Shown piece by piece: positions 22,701 through 29,500 of a stretch of DNA of 39,333 nucleotides; the stretch's first letter is position 1; every line of letters starts with the position of its first letter. The notes under the pieces were generated by a model, which made no database searches, was not told the origin of the DNA, and worked only from the letters and a program-made list of their open reading frames with translations. The DNA is from a virus: IMG/VR virus record IMGVR_UViG_3300009151_000158, positions 1-39,333 of that record; one strand, given 5' to 3'. The position numbers and the translations under genes are program-made.

Positions 22701-25700
22701 TTTGATGTAGTAAAATTATATATTCTGCTCAACGGATAGATACTAGTGTCTAATGTGTTAGCAAATGAATACGTATTGGAAATGAACGGTGCCTTTGACG
22801 GAACCATGTCGCTCCAGAAAAACGACTGACTATCAGATTTAGATGCTGCTATCTTATCCATTGCCCCGTCAAAAATTTGTGCCGGCGTAACCGCAGTTGC
22901 GTATGGTGTTTTATTAACTGTATCAATCAATAAGTTTTTAAAATTTACATACTGTCTGCTGTTGTATAACAACGAATTAAACAAATTGTGATTTTGTTTA
23001 CGCAAGAAAGTTCCGGGGAGTACCAAGCTGGCACTATTTTGAATAATTCTAGTTCCCCATGGAACCAAGTTACCCAAATCACGATAATTGTTTGAACCAA
23101 ATACAATACCAGTTGTATTTGGATTGTTGAAGAATATACTTTGATATTGTCCTCGTATGTCACCGACACTTGCTGTAGTGATATCTTCATTCAATGGATT
23201 GTTGCTTAAGTTAGTAGGTACTTGATAATAACCAGTTGCGCTAACTTGGTCGCTCAAAACAAGAATTTGAATTACTGTGCTAACTGCATCAATTGTAGGT
23301 ATTAATACCTTAGTTGAATTTTCAGTTACTGTTACTGTGTATAGAGTTGAATCAAGATATGTATTATTCACATATACTTGTACAGTAGGCCAGTTAGTTG
23401 AACTAGAACTAACCGGAGCAACATCACACGTAAACTCATTTACCGGTGATACAATGGTCCAGTCAAAATCAAAAATTTGATATTGTACGCTGGGTGAAAC
23501 CGCAGTTTGCCAACCCAATTCTCTTACAAAGTCTACTCGTGATTGATAGTTATAGACATATCCGGTGTTTACTTTTTGTGTTATTGGTGTTGTTCCTGTA
23601 ACATAATTAAACGTTTGAGAATTCAATGTTACGTCAAAACTTATGTCACCCACGTTAGCTACTGCACTATAGCGAATAGGAAATCCTAATACAGAATCAT
23701 TTGCACCAATACCCAAACCATATGAGAATAATGTACTACCAATAAATGATGTACCTACATACACTAATTTGTCGCCAAAACTTATCCCGTTGTGGTCAAA
23801 TATATCAAATCTAGGTGCTTGATTAATTTGTGTTTTTTGTTGCCCTGCATACCAGTTAACACCATTAAAGTAAAAATCTTTACCCCTGTTATAGTAACCG
23901 CGATAGATTGCAGTTTGCTCATCTGGTAAAACTGCTCCATCTTCTGCTTCAGTCAATGTAATTACTGGAATAGAAGATGTGCTAATTGTAGAAAAGCGAG
24001 AAACATAAATTTTGTTTCTTACTTCTATGTTTGTATCTGCTGCGAATACAACTCTTGAACCATCAAACAATGAGTAATTGTCTAGGGTAGTATCCGCAGA
24101 TACTACTGACGCTACTGAGGTTGCAGCAATAATTGATTGGTTATCCCATGATACAGTTATTACAGTATTATATCCAACAGTAGTTACATTGGTTATATAA
24201 GTAACTCTAGGCAATACTTCTGTACTATCAGTGATATATTGACCTGCTTCAAACAATCCAAAAACATCAGTACTAGGTATTGTAATAGTAGTGCTATATG
24301 GATAGATAGAGGTAGACATTGTACCACTACCATTAACCAATACAAATGCACTACCCTGTTTTGTAGTAGATATTGTTACAGTATTACCTGATATACCAGT
24401 AATATAATATTTGGTTCCTGAAACAATATTACCAAAAACACTTCCACCAAATGTTATCGTATCGTTTACAAATAATCCGTTAACGGAACTTAATGCCACT
24501 TGATTAACTAATGAATACGTGTTGGTTGCTGTTACTGTAGTTACAGCACCTGTTACAGGGGCAATCACTGCATTATATGCAGTGTATCCAGCAGTATCCG
24601 GATAGTAGTTAGCTTGTCCTGCAACTAGACTAAATGCATCTGTTGTTCGTGTATCTATAAAGTCTATTGGATTTTTACCCAAAGCCCCTGCATCAAACAT
24701 TCTAAGATTTGGATAGAATTCAATGATGGGCCGTTTTGCTTTATTTGCGTCTACAGTATATGTAGAAACCAATAATGGATTATTATTGTATGCTGCGCTT
24801 GCATTAATAACATCAATATGAAACCAACGATTGCTTCTTGACCAGGCATTTCTATTAATTGCATTTCTGGCAATTGTGATATATTCGGGTGTTATTGGTA
24901 TATATAGATTGGAATCATAATTACCCACATCGTATGCAGTAGTATCGTATGGTATGTATGCACTTTCTGAAAATTGACCCGGTGAGACTAGTGTTGCAAC
25001 TGGTATTAACTCAATTGCAGTTCCTACACCTTCAACATAGTATTCAACATTATTGAAACTTGCGGGAAATATATCTCCCTGAAATAAAACTTTTAAACCA
25101 TTGGTGAATACTACTCCATTAGATGCAGTATAATTAGTTTTTCCTAAAATATCAGTTATAACATTAATTTGATTTGTTTTATTATTTTGAATTAAATTAA
25201 TAATCCCTACTTTGTTAGGAGAAGTACCGTCTTGGTAATACAGTGTGTCAAGTATAGCACTGTTATAAGGAACTAGAGAAATAAAGCCTGCAGTATTTCT
25301 ATAAAATCTTCTGTTTATCCATTCAGTTCCAAATGAAGGTATTATGTTTTGATTTGTAGGGATAACTCCTGCAGGGGTTAGCTGAATTATAGGGTTATCA
25401 ATTTCACCTATTAGAGTAATAGTATAAAAATTAGCATTTACTTCGCTATAAAAACCACCTTCATAGTTATTATAATTTGCAGAAGATCCGGGATAGTCAG
25501 TTGCTTCATTATATGCAACGCCACCGTCTTGATCGTACAATGTTTGATCGTAAAACTTTTGAACATACCCGGATTCGTTTTCAACTCCTGTGTTATAAAA
25601 CATAACGGTTAATCCGTCTAATGCAGTTACTCCGTCAATACCCCCAATAGAATTCACTAAAGCACCGTTAACTTCACTAAAAGGTAAAGTAGATACTACT

Positions 25701-26473
25701 CCAACTGGATTATTGCCGGGAAAATTATATTCATCTAATGCATTTTTTTTCGGTACTGTAAAAGTTACAACACCTTGTTCAGCACCATTATTTGAAACAC
25801 CATATACATCACGTGTCTGTACGTTTGGTTGGGTTGGACTTAGTCCGGTTACGCCCGGGGCTCCCTGAATCCAAAACTGAGAGTTTTGATTTACAGCAAA
25901 AGTATAAGTACCTCCTCGTAACAGAGTTAATGTAGGATTAGCACTAGGTACAGGTTGTGTCTCTGATGAGATGAGATAGTAATTAGGATTGCTTTGAACA
26001 ATGTAGTTGGCAGTATTGTATACAATACTTGATGAGACAATTACACGTTCAGGACCCGTTGGCAACCAATAATATTGATTAAAATTAATTATCTTATCTA
26101 AATCAGTAAATGAATCCCATGAATAAAATTGGCTAGTAAATAATCTACTATTATTTTCAGTTATACCACCCTCAAGATTTAACCCATCAACTATGCCAGG
26201 ATAACTAATAAAATCATTAGCAGTTGTTTCGTTTTGTTTTAAGAATACAACACCCGGATCTAATTGATAATCTTTTCTAGTCTTATTAGGTTCAGTTACA
26301 TAATAATCATTAGCATTTACACCGTATCCAAATCTACTACCTACATAACCCTGAATCTGTTTAGTATTGGGTTGTGCTACCAATTGATCAAGCGTTGCTG
26401 CTAGAAATTGACTATTGGTTGTGGTTTTAAATATTTCTGGTAAAAAATCTAATGTTCTAATTCTTGTTGCCAT
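7745..26473 (-). CDS. Giant modular structural protein, 6,242 aa (gp7/gp8 position)
   Basis: This is a single uninterrupted frame of 18.7 kb. Residues 1-130 (MATRIRTLDFLPEIF, YVGSRFGYGVNA, FYSWDSFTDLDKIINF) form an N-terminal region that I recall from large structural proteins of aquatic T4-like phages. Approximate layout: first copy of a ~70-residue beta module near 660-720; a long non-repetitive core to about 2300, with a carbohydrate-binding-like segment near 1980-2020; a seven-blade FG-GAP-like propeller near 2385-3030; a conserved segment near 3320-3365 (GVLARPRQSFFYNR); a dense module array near 4020-5945, split by a second carbohydrate-binding-like segment (~4670) and a BNR/Ycf48-like propeller (~4770-5105); and a C-terminal domain with an EQIGF...LIRGTNGT motif. 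It directly follows gp6, where T4 has gp7 (1,032 aa) and gp8. A baseplate periphery or adhesin scaffold is inferred. No signal peptide or enzyme motif was recognised. Confidence 0.85.
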   Translation of the reverse strand: MATRIRTLDFLPEIFKTTTNSQFLAATLDQLVAQPNTKQIQGYVGSRFGYGVNANDYYVTEPNKTRKDYQLDPGVVFLKQNETTANDFISYPGIVDGLNLEGGITENNSRLFTSQFYSWDSFTDLDKIINFNQYYWLPTGPERVIVSSSIVYNTANYIVQSNPNYYLISSETQPVPSANPTLTLLRGGTYTFAVNQNSQFWIQGAPGVTGLSPTQPNVQTRDVYGVSNNGAEQGVVTFTVPKKNALDEYNFPGNNPVGVVSTLPFSEVNGALVNSIGGIDGVTALDGLTVMFYNTGVENESGYVQKFYDQTLYDQDGGVAYNEATDYPGSSANYNNYEGGFYSEVNANFYTITLIGEIDNPIIQLTPAGVIPTNQNIIPSFGTEWINRRFYRNTAGFISLVPYNSAILDTLYYQDGTSPNKVGIINLIQNNKTNQINVITDILGKTNYTASNGVVFTNGLKVLFQGDIFPASFNNVEYYVEGVGTAIELIPVATLVSPGQFSESAYIPYDTTAYDVGNYDSNLYIPITPEYITIARNAINRNAWSRSNRWFHIDVINASAAYNNNPLLVSTYTVDANKAKRPIIEFYPNLRMFDAGALGKNPIDFIDTRTTDAFSLVAGQANYYPDTAGYTAYNAVIAPVTGAVTTVTATNTYSLVNQVALSSVNGLFVNDTITFGGSVFGNIVSGTKYYITGISGNTVTISTTKQGSAFVLVNGSGTMSTSIYPYSTTITIPSTDVFGLFEAGQYITDSTEVLPRVTYITNVTTVGYNTVITVSWDNQSIIAATSVASVVSADTTLDNYSLFDGSRVVFAADTNIEVRNKIYVSRFSTISTSSIPVITLTEAEDGAVLPDEQTAIYRGYYNRGKDFYFNGVNWYAGQQKTQINQAPRFDIFDHNGISFGDKLVYVGTSFIGSTLFSYGLGIGANDSVLGFPIRYSAVANVGDISFDVTLNSQTFNYVTGTTPITQKVNTGYVYNYQSRVDFVRELGWQTAVSPSVQYQIFDFDWTIVSPVNEFTCDVAPVSSSSTNWPTVQVYVNNTYLDSTLYTVTVTENSTKVLIPTIDAVSTVIQILVLSDQVSATGYYQVPTNLSNNPLNEDITTASVGDIRGQYQSIFFNNPNTTGIVFGSNNYRDLGNLVPWGTRIIQNSASLVLPGTFLRKQNHNLFNSLLYNSRQYVNFKNLLIDTVNKTPYATAVTPAQIFDGAMDKIAASKSDSQSFFWSDMVPSKAPFISNTYSFANTLDTSIYPLSRIYNFTTSNYYGVLVYLTRTTDGVTSVTQLTTGIDYTVSTNSPSLTVTLDLLANDIITINEYNQTYGSYVPNTPTKLGLFPATIPSITLDTAYTPETYFIVGHDGSYNKLYGTYNTTTGQLNDYRDQVLLEYETRVYNNLKLSNVIPVQLYEVLPGFFRDTGYSYDEFLQIYSESFLNWVGENRIDYKRQVYNRNNQYTFNYRDSGNKINQQPIEQGYFRGLYLYYYDTSTPNVTPWEMLGFTKQPSWWTARYGAAPYTSENLVLWGDLAAGIDWNNGNPIVLPRFVRPQLLKVLPVDSAGNLVSPFVSILGNYNQNTFNRDWKVGDVGPAEFSYRRSSTWPFDLMRILALTKPAEFFNLGVDVDNYKYNVEFNQYLVNDRSHLVVADVAIYGNGTPATSYINWIVDFEKQVGIDATANITTLLDNLDVRLVYRLAGFSDKNLLKFYVEKSSANSNNSSLLIPDESYGVLLYENQPFDRIVYSSVAIQITENGFKVYGNSQTNAYFTTLVPKINNNTDKVSIENLSAVLARDFYDKVALIPYGTEFYNVQQVATFLNSYGKYLESQGVKFKEIENGIPINWPQMVAEFLYWAQIGWEVGSIATINPAANTLSIDKDSHIVQPLTLRETNFVLNQNLYPIQSRDLLILRQNTAFAATPLNVGDSISYGQFNISNIEHGIVFNNVTLFNDIIYNLVTGLRQYRVYLRGAKSADWNGTVDAAGFILNQDNITEWVKEIKYTKGAIVRYKNRYWAALSIIQAQEVFNEREWKETPYAEIQKGLLPNSSTRSYESTLYYDTDKANLENDADLLSFSLIGYRPRDYMALADLTDITQVNVYKNMIKEKGTLNAASAFKGANLPQGGINYDIYENWAIKSGEFGGVLNNNFIEFRLSQPDLTGNPSIVGLTAGVYNEGVQQEVPLYSVFNYGRPINTVDILPTISNTQLSSLYPTAGYVNYNDVKMASYFYSGLATARNSSGTVIPISQFYVRDYVWLANYLADWQVYTPASLGSIVNAQNNLNGTVTITFGQAHTLKTYQIFAIANFNASINNYYIVAGVVDPFRVIINLSLDPNTINITGLGIGFRMQSQRVATAPEIINLPLLDNEFNKLKVWVDTNNDGSWAVYRKTLNYQYDKEILRNNSQTFGSAVAYTSKMGYLIGDSAAGEVYRYTYDNITDSYRVVQTIAHGVSFGSYISYADDLFVISEPTITPNVYVYQLITNTLVDTVSLLQTIVAPNTIGNWGSSTSMSGDKKWLYISDIESNRVYVYRQSTITKLYELVNILTVAGLVSGDNFGYSLVTDYYGDTVVVGAPDQNYDTTIENYGYTYIFARTSQNFEAQTSSQAYTPLTFQLAFTPSTLSTTANSISSNAITLGSVSGLTDGATGTPIVFTGTPYGGVAANIVYYVKLISGSTITLSLTRDGDTLTLTNSTGTMTATGQISPLYLTVNGTLLEDNMYAVVGSILNVYSGLTPTLNAGDIINVGSSEFTLAQTLTNEETPRIGVQFGTSVDTNTFANEILVGAPFELSEQNYEGAVHRYTNGGEKYGIIIGTANCNITTPRTILLNGFQVTLPIGDATTAANAINLSSIINVYAAATNGKLIITLVDIALGVAGSKLSLTILDSDTLGEMGVVLYKQTQKINSPHLQGRTQFGTVVKFGTSGSIVVSAPVGTRYAATTFDFTDDEIDNDTVFDNNATQWTDTFTNAGAVYMFDYLSAYNENLDNPGKFVYAQSTNAKDLDYGSQPYYGSALDFNENRVVVGATNFSPTTNANDTNGQVVTYISASNNPDWTVYRSSSAIVDINGIANIQLFSATTNNTLENLDYIDPLQGKLLGAVAENIDVVSNVDPAGYNNSGNTQSGLVWVADKVGQLWFNTANSRFINYHQNDIVYNSKYWGRVFPGSTVTVYSWIASNVPPAQYQGPGTPYNIDNYVIESIINAEGTLTPVYYFWARNTNIIFERLGKTLADSTLEGYIANPQASGISYFTPLLPSVFGLYNCFDFINATDTVLHIGYATGTNDDVAHNQYSLIRANYADDFLDGLPGSAAGYQNHAAVGITSPIGLYNRMLDSMCGVDNSGAVVPDPFLPKLVQSGVLARPRQSFFYNRFGALKNYLQYANAILSQFPIIEIRNPQFLYSSGEFYDTAAYWSLINWWAPGYSNNTKSAIQVAIYADLSTLNVASGTIVTVATNGNGNSETYRYDGAGVWTRIGLENGTIEFSSYLWDYSSARLGFGDNFFDTTPYDEFPSVETRYIVRALNEEIYTGELLIFRNKSLILLFDYIQSETVENQNYLPWLNKTSFLDVSHTIRELRPIEVFQSDNQDFLSGYLNEVKPYHVVIKDFLFKYTGINVYEGDITDFDLPAKYNSSIDQFVSPQLVYANPSGVDQYLYTDPIWQDVSYSQWFNNYGLSIIGQNGYQISVLTSYLSLNSSSCFVDNVSGFPVVGTILIGTEEIGYNSRNLATNELTGLSRGVNGTTVSVHIPGEYIFIDLPAVLVLNSGRAYAEPPRVTAYIDLNTYPIPRVVAQLEPIMSLGAVIGVNVIDPGEGYAVLPQIIIDPSLVVSVNSTQVSIVSNTIQLISPLLQTGDLIVYTAAADSTKISGLIDGQKYYVNLLEVTPYPIIALYSSYLDALNDQNRIVLVNAGSGTQNFSIGAVASCITSSVPTRENIIALRFDRTSYTSQVIPWEAAGFYGAFYAGSFNNSSKVSSSAITLESTQPPISSILASADGAAFEILDVANQQTLTWSSRTRNTIQTYGSASLYPNTIRINPTVGGADVNDNIGSTIGFYVGMPVKFEGAAVGNLINYTTYYVKSLVKLPNPTTSVLEDTGFTISSTVDVDGNPGATFTLSTATVPVAGLTMFVGQLTNQAVLTVNYDAIRNATATTATTNNVTVLLTATGLAGTTGFYVGLPIYFTGNVFGDVVANEKYYVTTVIDAQTFTMSTVNDPTVLTCTATSSSNNSVTCSSTLGLTVNEPIIFTGNTIGNIVAGTTYYIRELFSGNTTFSVATAVNGSAVILTTDTGSFTVTSQINAVPLSTGTGSMTLNVAVPISPGQVTGQEFTLYETSSQYTGVSGTVSNLTTREISATLSTVNRVCLLSNTGGITNIYTGMRFKVASNIGGLLAATPYYTITDSGITSITVTSTTGTNYLVCADTNVLYEGMPIIFSGTSLGQVALNVIYYVKQLVSATDFTISEVPGGTDYTTNTDSGTMYGSGEPYIEVADTLTNATGAVVFTQVTVTAPIFDVSYILGGYRTIIQLAGEGYAVDNTITILGTSIGGTTTSNDLLLTVLTIDSIGGVTSAIASGTPAGTVTNYYLKVISENQMAVYSNSILTAPVTGQNFPYVGTTSTTATIATAANNRFTVTSSTSFNLNDLVVFTGNVFGGVTLGQTYYVLSKPTTTTVTISETLGGTVFDITTNASGSMTMAKSGDYALLPEPFFFSSSIVKYNKQVYQCIISNNDNEFILGKWELLDSGNRRLNALDRIIGYYQPTVNMPGVDLTQLVDGITYPNSNYLGNAFAPADEFILDTILIDQPFAVTGVDLKTIVWNGITYLAGSDTATYSAISASVDTNNWTITKLTNQSIGITDILFAGSQYVLTSTNSATPLLVSDNGFVWITNGAFTPYDSTPYDITNFDLSSLIVPSSFLNSAAYHNGVYVAVGSNIISSIDLYSWTERYQFTSSALTNQLNSVAYVSTTGFTGFVAVGAGQYLDNGIAVDVGIIFTSTDGYTWNQVTFTATNYGFNSIAANSENIVIVGNNGVVFTSTNAVTWFAQSSGGIDDLNNIIWDNDNSLFVVVGKNGTIKTAPINGITWTSQTSGVTQDLTSVVWNNDLAQYVTVGYNNTILISSDAITWTASAVFETAPSAYNIQGDAFLSGYGPEEMVPGVVSDTIMMTVATRPGTNWDETIYQHVGYNVVSKEIAPTSGSQTDYSFAHIVTTPAQLSVFVIDYTTGVSTTIYENIDYAIDWINKLVILNTPLVFVSQGVSNILRIDVYEVGNGDQLVKANTETDPVRLNLITGFQEIYVNANYSADIYNGSGLIRPTTEPIEILATATDGISNAITCTSVIDFVLNSPITFSGAVFGNIVEDQIYYVKSISGISNKITVSLYYNSTTGTAGETFELTTAVGSMTAIIQVGTGVVWTPPAVYDNGTQLVLGTLASVFKTKAITNTITTNSTGSFIPNTTIVFSDTIFGGVIVPHQIYYIKTIYDNNEFTISETVGGSELVLTNATGGATLITNDFAIGIADNGITAALIFANNFNVTEHYISYSLFGQTYPIQYGYTIPQVQIFAGNGSSSLFYLDNYVGDTNTTSAIVEINGIRQTASAYTISAVTNTILFNSPPALDSSIAVTSYNLTERQYFNTQYGVTGSTGSTVTTITVSNTVHSVASFDENSPNTYTFDEDSPEIVLFDQELNYLTLGSGTTASLLLNYPIIFNSPTLGGLIAGVTYYVTEILSSTDFTVSTQLGGLPTVVTTDTGTMTGVVNGVTVANIVYINNSITPPAATVNVNSTDASDYISCDSTTSLVVDQNIIFKAPIFAAGSFGVGKIYQITTLIGTTQLQWNTTAGTVGVVYAVGDIFTAATTGSGTGQALLANVGGIDTTGQVYFIKDILNLTDFTIADEFGTLINLTNSSDNIQGYMGGSPAIRVTTGINNNLTENALVRIDGTLGSIQLNNNTYYAKIISSTVFDLYSEPYNPALNAINYPVIFASNYISGGYVWKDGIFTIDSDFEQVNVDRLWVTINGYRVPSSSLKLNANNNLSILSTIVTGDSIIITSMMPTATPNEEVYLLNVSTTNRAAVYRANVQTRTWLTRSLSYTDQTIYLNDISRITDTVVQNVITPSIIDGKYNIGLSSNKNVICHLTVYNNTTATEVNSNNYKIIIVDTAPILQISAQVTTGDDLTITSVEGRLLYINGEQIGFGECNLALNTVTKLIRGTNGTGEQNYIPLYTEVFGLIPNNRMSDVLYQSTWNPIPGIYNPVEGDPLQIAYTQGAIFLRTDIS
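8640..14420 (-). repeat. Array of ~70-aa beta modules inside the giant protein
   Basis: About a dozen degenerate copies lie here, and two more lie upstream near 18430-18650 and 24310-24500. Each copy has a hydrophobic strand, the signature FTGxxFGxxxxxxxYYV, a strand like TxFTISxxxGG, and an end resembling LTxxTGTM. Copies are clearest near 13905-14070, 13665-13900, 13110-13320, 12470-12690, 10350-10590, 10040-10250 and 9310-9510. They differ widely in DNA, so the array is old and not prone to slippage. Boundaries are approximate. Confidence 0.75.
11160..12160 (-). repeat. BNR/Ycf48-like propeller repeats in the giant protein
   Basis: The encoded region (about residues 4770-5105) repeats a pattern of roughly 40 residues: a strand like NxIxWxxxxxxFVVVG, then GTIxTS and a Trp-containing turn (TWTSQTSG, TWFAQSSG, TWNQVTFT). 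This is the hallmark of BNR/Ycf48-type beta-propeller blades. At least five blades can be read. No catalytic role can be assigned. Confidence 0.65.
17390..19320 (-). repeat. FG-GAP-like seven-blade propeller in the giant protein
   Basis: Seven segments in order follow the pattern (F/W/Y)G(S/T)xφ...VVVGAP...GxVYxY: FGSAVAY, FGSYISY, WGSSTSM, FGYSLVT, FGTSVDT, FGTVVKF and YGSALDF. Each is followed by a GAP-like or related turn and a tyrosine-rich strand. That is the number of blades of an integrin-alpha-type propeller. One copy of the ~70-aa beta module is inserted between blades four and five. Confidence 0.65.
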
Positions 26474-26501
26474 CTTTATAATCTCTGTGGTTATATACTA
26501 C

Positions 26502-29500
26502 TTATGCTATCTGTAATTCAGCGGGTGTAAGTGCTGCAATGACTATAACATCATTGGCTGTGGCAGCATTTACAAATATTTCGTAAGGAGAACATTTTAT
26601 TTCATATAAGTCACCAAATGCCATTGTGGGGTCGTTTGGTACTAGTACACAAGAACTAACTAGTTCACCAATAGCATTATGAATGTATGCGCTTAATTCA
26701 CTGAAGTAAAAAGTATCTCCAAAATTCCAATTATTAATATTAAAATAATTATTCATTTGTGTTAGTACAGCACTGCGAATTTCACTATCACTAGCATTGG
26801 TGTTAGAGTTCTTAATAACCTTGATTGTTCCTCTAAGAGCAGCAGCAGCCTTAGCACCAAACAATGGTTTAAATATAACGCTGTTTATGATAACACTATC
26901 ACTAAGCATTTTAAAATCTTGTACTTGACTATACTGTGTAGTTAGTTCACTGATAGTTGGACGCATAGGGATAGGTACTGTGTTTGTACTATCTTGAATA
27001 TAATTCTGATATTGAGTGTAATAAGCCTGAGTAACTACATACAAGTCAATGATGTTTGTCGTAGCAGGATCAATACGAGTAGTATTGTTACTGTTGTGAC
27101 GATACTGAAATTGTAATCCTTGACGACCTGGTTTCATTGAATATTGTGGTTGTGCCACTAAAGTATAGTATGGTGTAGTAACTGTAGGATCCTGTACCGT
27201 AATATAGAATACATTATATTTTCCTGCTGCGTTTATTTCATTATACGCATAGAACAGTTGACCCAATGGGTAATCATATTTTACAACTTCAATCTGATTG
27301 GTAGTTGCATATTGATAAGAAACTGAGGTACTAGCAATCAATTGCTCACGTGTTAGATTAACTGCATCTTGTAATTGCTCAAAGAACGTATAGATACCGA
27401 CGTTGGTATTACCTGTTATATACCCGGTTACTTCATTGAAGAAATCAGGATTCTTTACGATTGTTCTGTCATTAACGTCAATACTAGCAACTTCAACTTC
27501 AAAGTCATCAATGTAGCCGTCACTTTGTACAGTTTGTCCGACTATACTAGCAGTAACAGCTTCACTTAATGGGTAATTAGAACCTGGTTGTGTATTAGTA
27601 GTCAATACCTTTACAAAGTCTTGCAATATTACACCAGAGAAAGGATCATATACAAGTTTGCCGGCTTCATACGTGAATCTAGTATCTGCTACACTGCCAA
27701 AATAATATGCTAATGAACGATAGGTAACAGTATATCTGTTATACCCAACACTTTCAAAATTTACAAAATAATTAGCATCATTGTATCTTCCCACTGACCA
27801 ACGCTTTTGAGCAATGGTTAATGAATTATTGAATATGAGCGAGAAATTTTGTTGCAGTTCTAATTTGATTCTAGCTTCTGATATTACAGAGTTAGGTAGC
27901 ACATTAGAGAACACCGGTATTACTGTAGTTATTATTGCGCCTGCAGGGACATAACCATTTAATGTTATAGGTCCTGTGCCATTAGCAAATTGACCTGTAC
28001 CATTATTATATCCATCTCCAACAACATTCAATACAGTAGTCCATATGTAAGTTATATCAGATGGACTAGCTATTCCACTAACTAATCTGTTGTTAGTGTC
28101 AAAATAATAACCAGCCGGGGCGATAAATTTTATCGTTGCACCTTTTGTTATATATTTTGCATTGTATGTAGAATAAGTGCCTGTTGGCACAGGAGTTTCT
28201 GCACCATTAGTAATATTGTAAAAATAACCGGTTAAACTATTAGCATCTACTGTGCTTGTTTTCCAATATAGTGTGCCATCACCTGACGCAGAATCAATCG
28301 TGTACCTAGGGTAATTTTGATTATAATATTGAACAGAACGATTATCCGAAAGTATAGCAGCTAATGTATCGGTTAGAAAGGTGATGATATCGGTTGAGGT
28401 GTTAATCACTAATAAAGCATTACCGTCAGTATTGTTTAACCAAATACCACCGTCATTTGAAAAACTATTAGTACTGGAATATTTTCCAGTAGGGTCAAGT
28501 AAATCTAAATTTTTACTTACACCAATACTACTGCGATTAATTGCTTTACTCTTAATAATAGAACTATACAATGTATAAGGGAAGTTGTTATAATCTTCAC
28601 CATTAACCATACGATTTTGAGTATAGTAACGACTTGGGGCACGTTGTTTTATATCAGCTAGTGATTCACGTACTTGTGCATTTGTTACTGGAGTTTGCAA
28701 TCCCAAACCAAGTGTGAGTGTTTCAATGCGACCTACTCTACTTACGTAAGATATTGAAATAGAAATACCTTGCATTTCGTTTGGATCGATTGTGTAAGTT
28801 AATGCATTGCCTGCACGTACATATGCTCTGAAGTTGCCTACAGGAATATTACTGAATACACCATCACCAAACACATAACTTACCTGGTCATTAAATCTGC
28901 TGTTGACAGAGAATATATTCTTAACACTAGACTCAGTTTGTAAATATGCATCTGCATAAACATTGTCTACTTTTTTCCATATACCAAATGAACCATTAGC
29001 TTGACTTATTTGATATAACCAAGTGTCTGTGTTGTTGATACCTTGAATATCAATATCAACAACTTGATTAGCTATTTTTTGTTGCAATGTAAAATCAAAA
29101 TTCTGTAATGTTCCTTGTTTAAAGTAAAAGAAGAATCCTGTATTTGGGCTGCCGTAACCTAATTTGTCATTACGATATAGCATATTAAATTTATTTGTGG
29201 GCGCAGGGGGGATTTCATAAACATAATCTTCTCCCACTGTTGTGACACTGCACAACTCAAAGTTCATGTTTAGTCCACCTATAATAGATGTAAATGGTAT
29301 TGCAGGCAAACTAGCTGCGGGTATTTGCATGGTGTATTCTTCTGTTTTCACACCAAGAATTTGTGCAGTATTACCCGGAGTTCCTATTCGTTGAGTATTA
29401 ATCAATGTGGCATTAATAATGGTATTGAACTGATCTAGCCAATTTGAGTTTGCAGGATCATTCCAAAGTACAGGAATATTACTTAAATTAAAACCGTTAA

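Noticed and set aside
22945-23190. 81-codon minus-strand frame inside the giant gene
   Set aside because: It is an out-of-frame shadow of the continuous giant frame, with no ribosome binding site.
26474-26501. Late promoter before the giant gene
   Set aside because: The 28-nt gap reads TATATAAC at best, too far from NNTAAATA. The giant gene is probably read with gp6.
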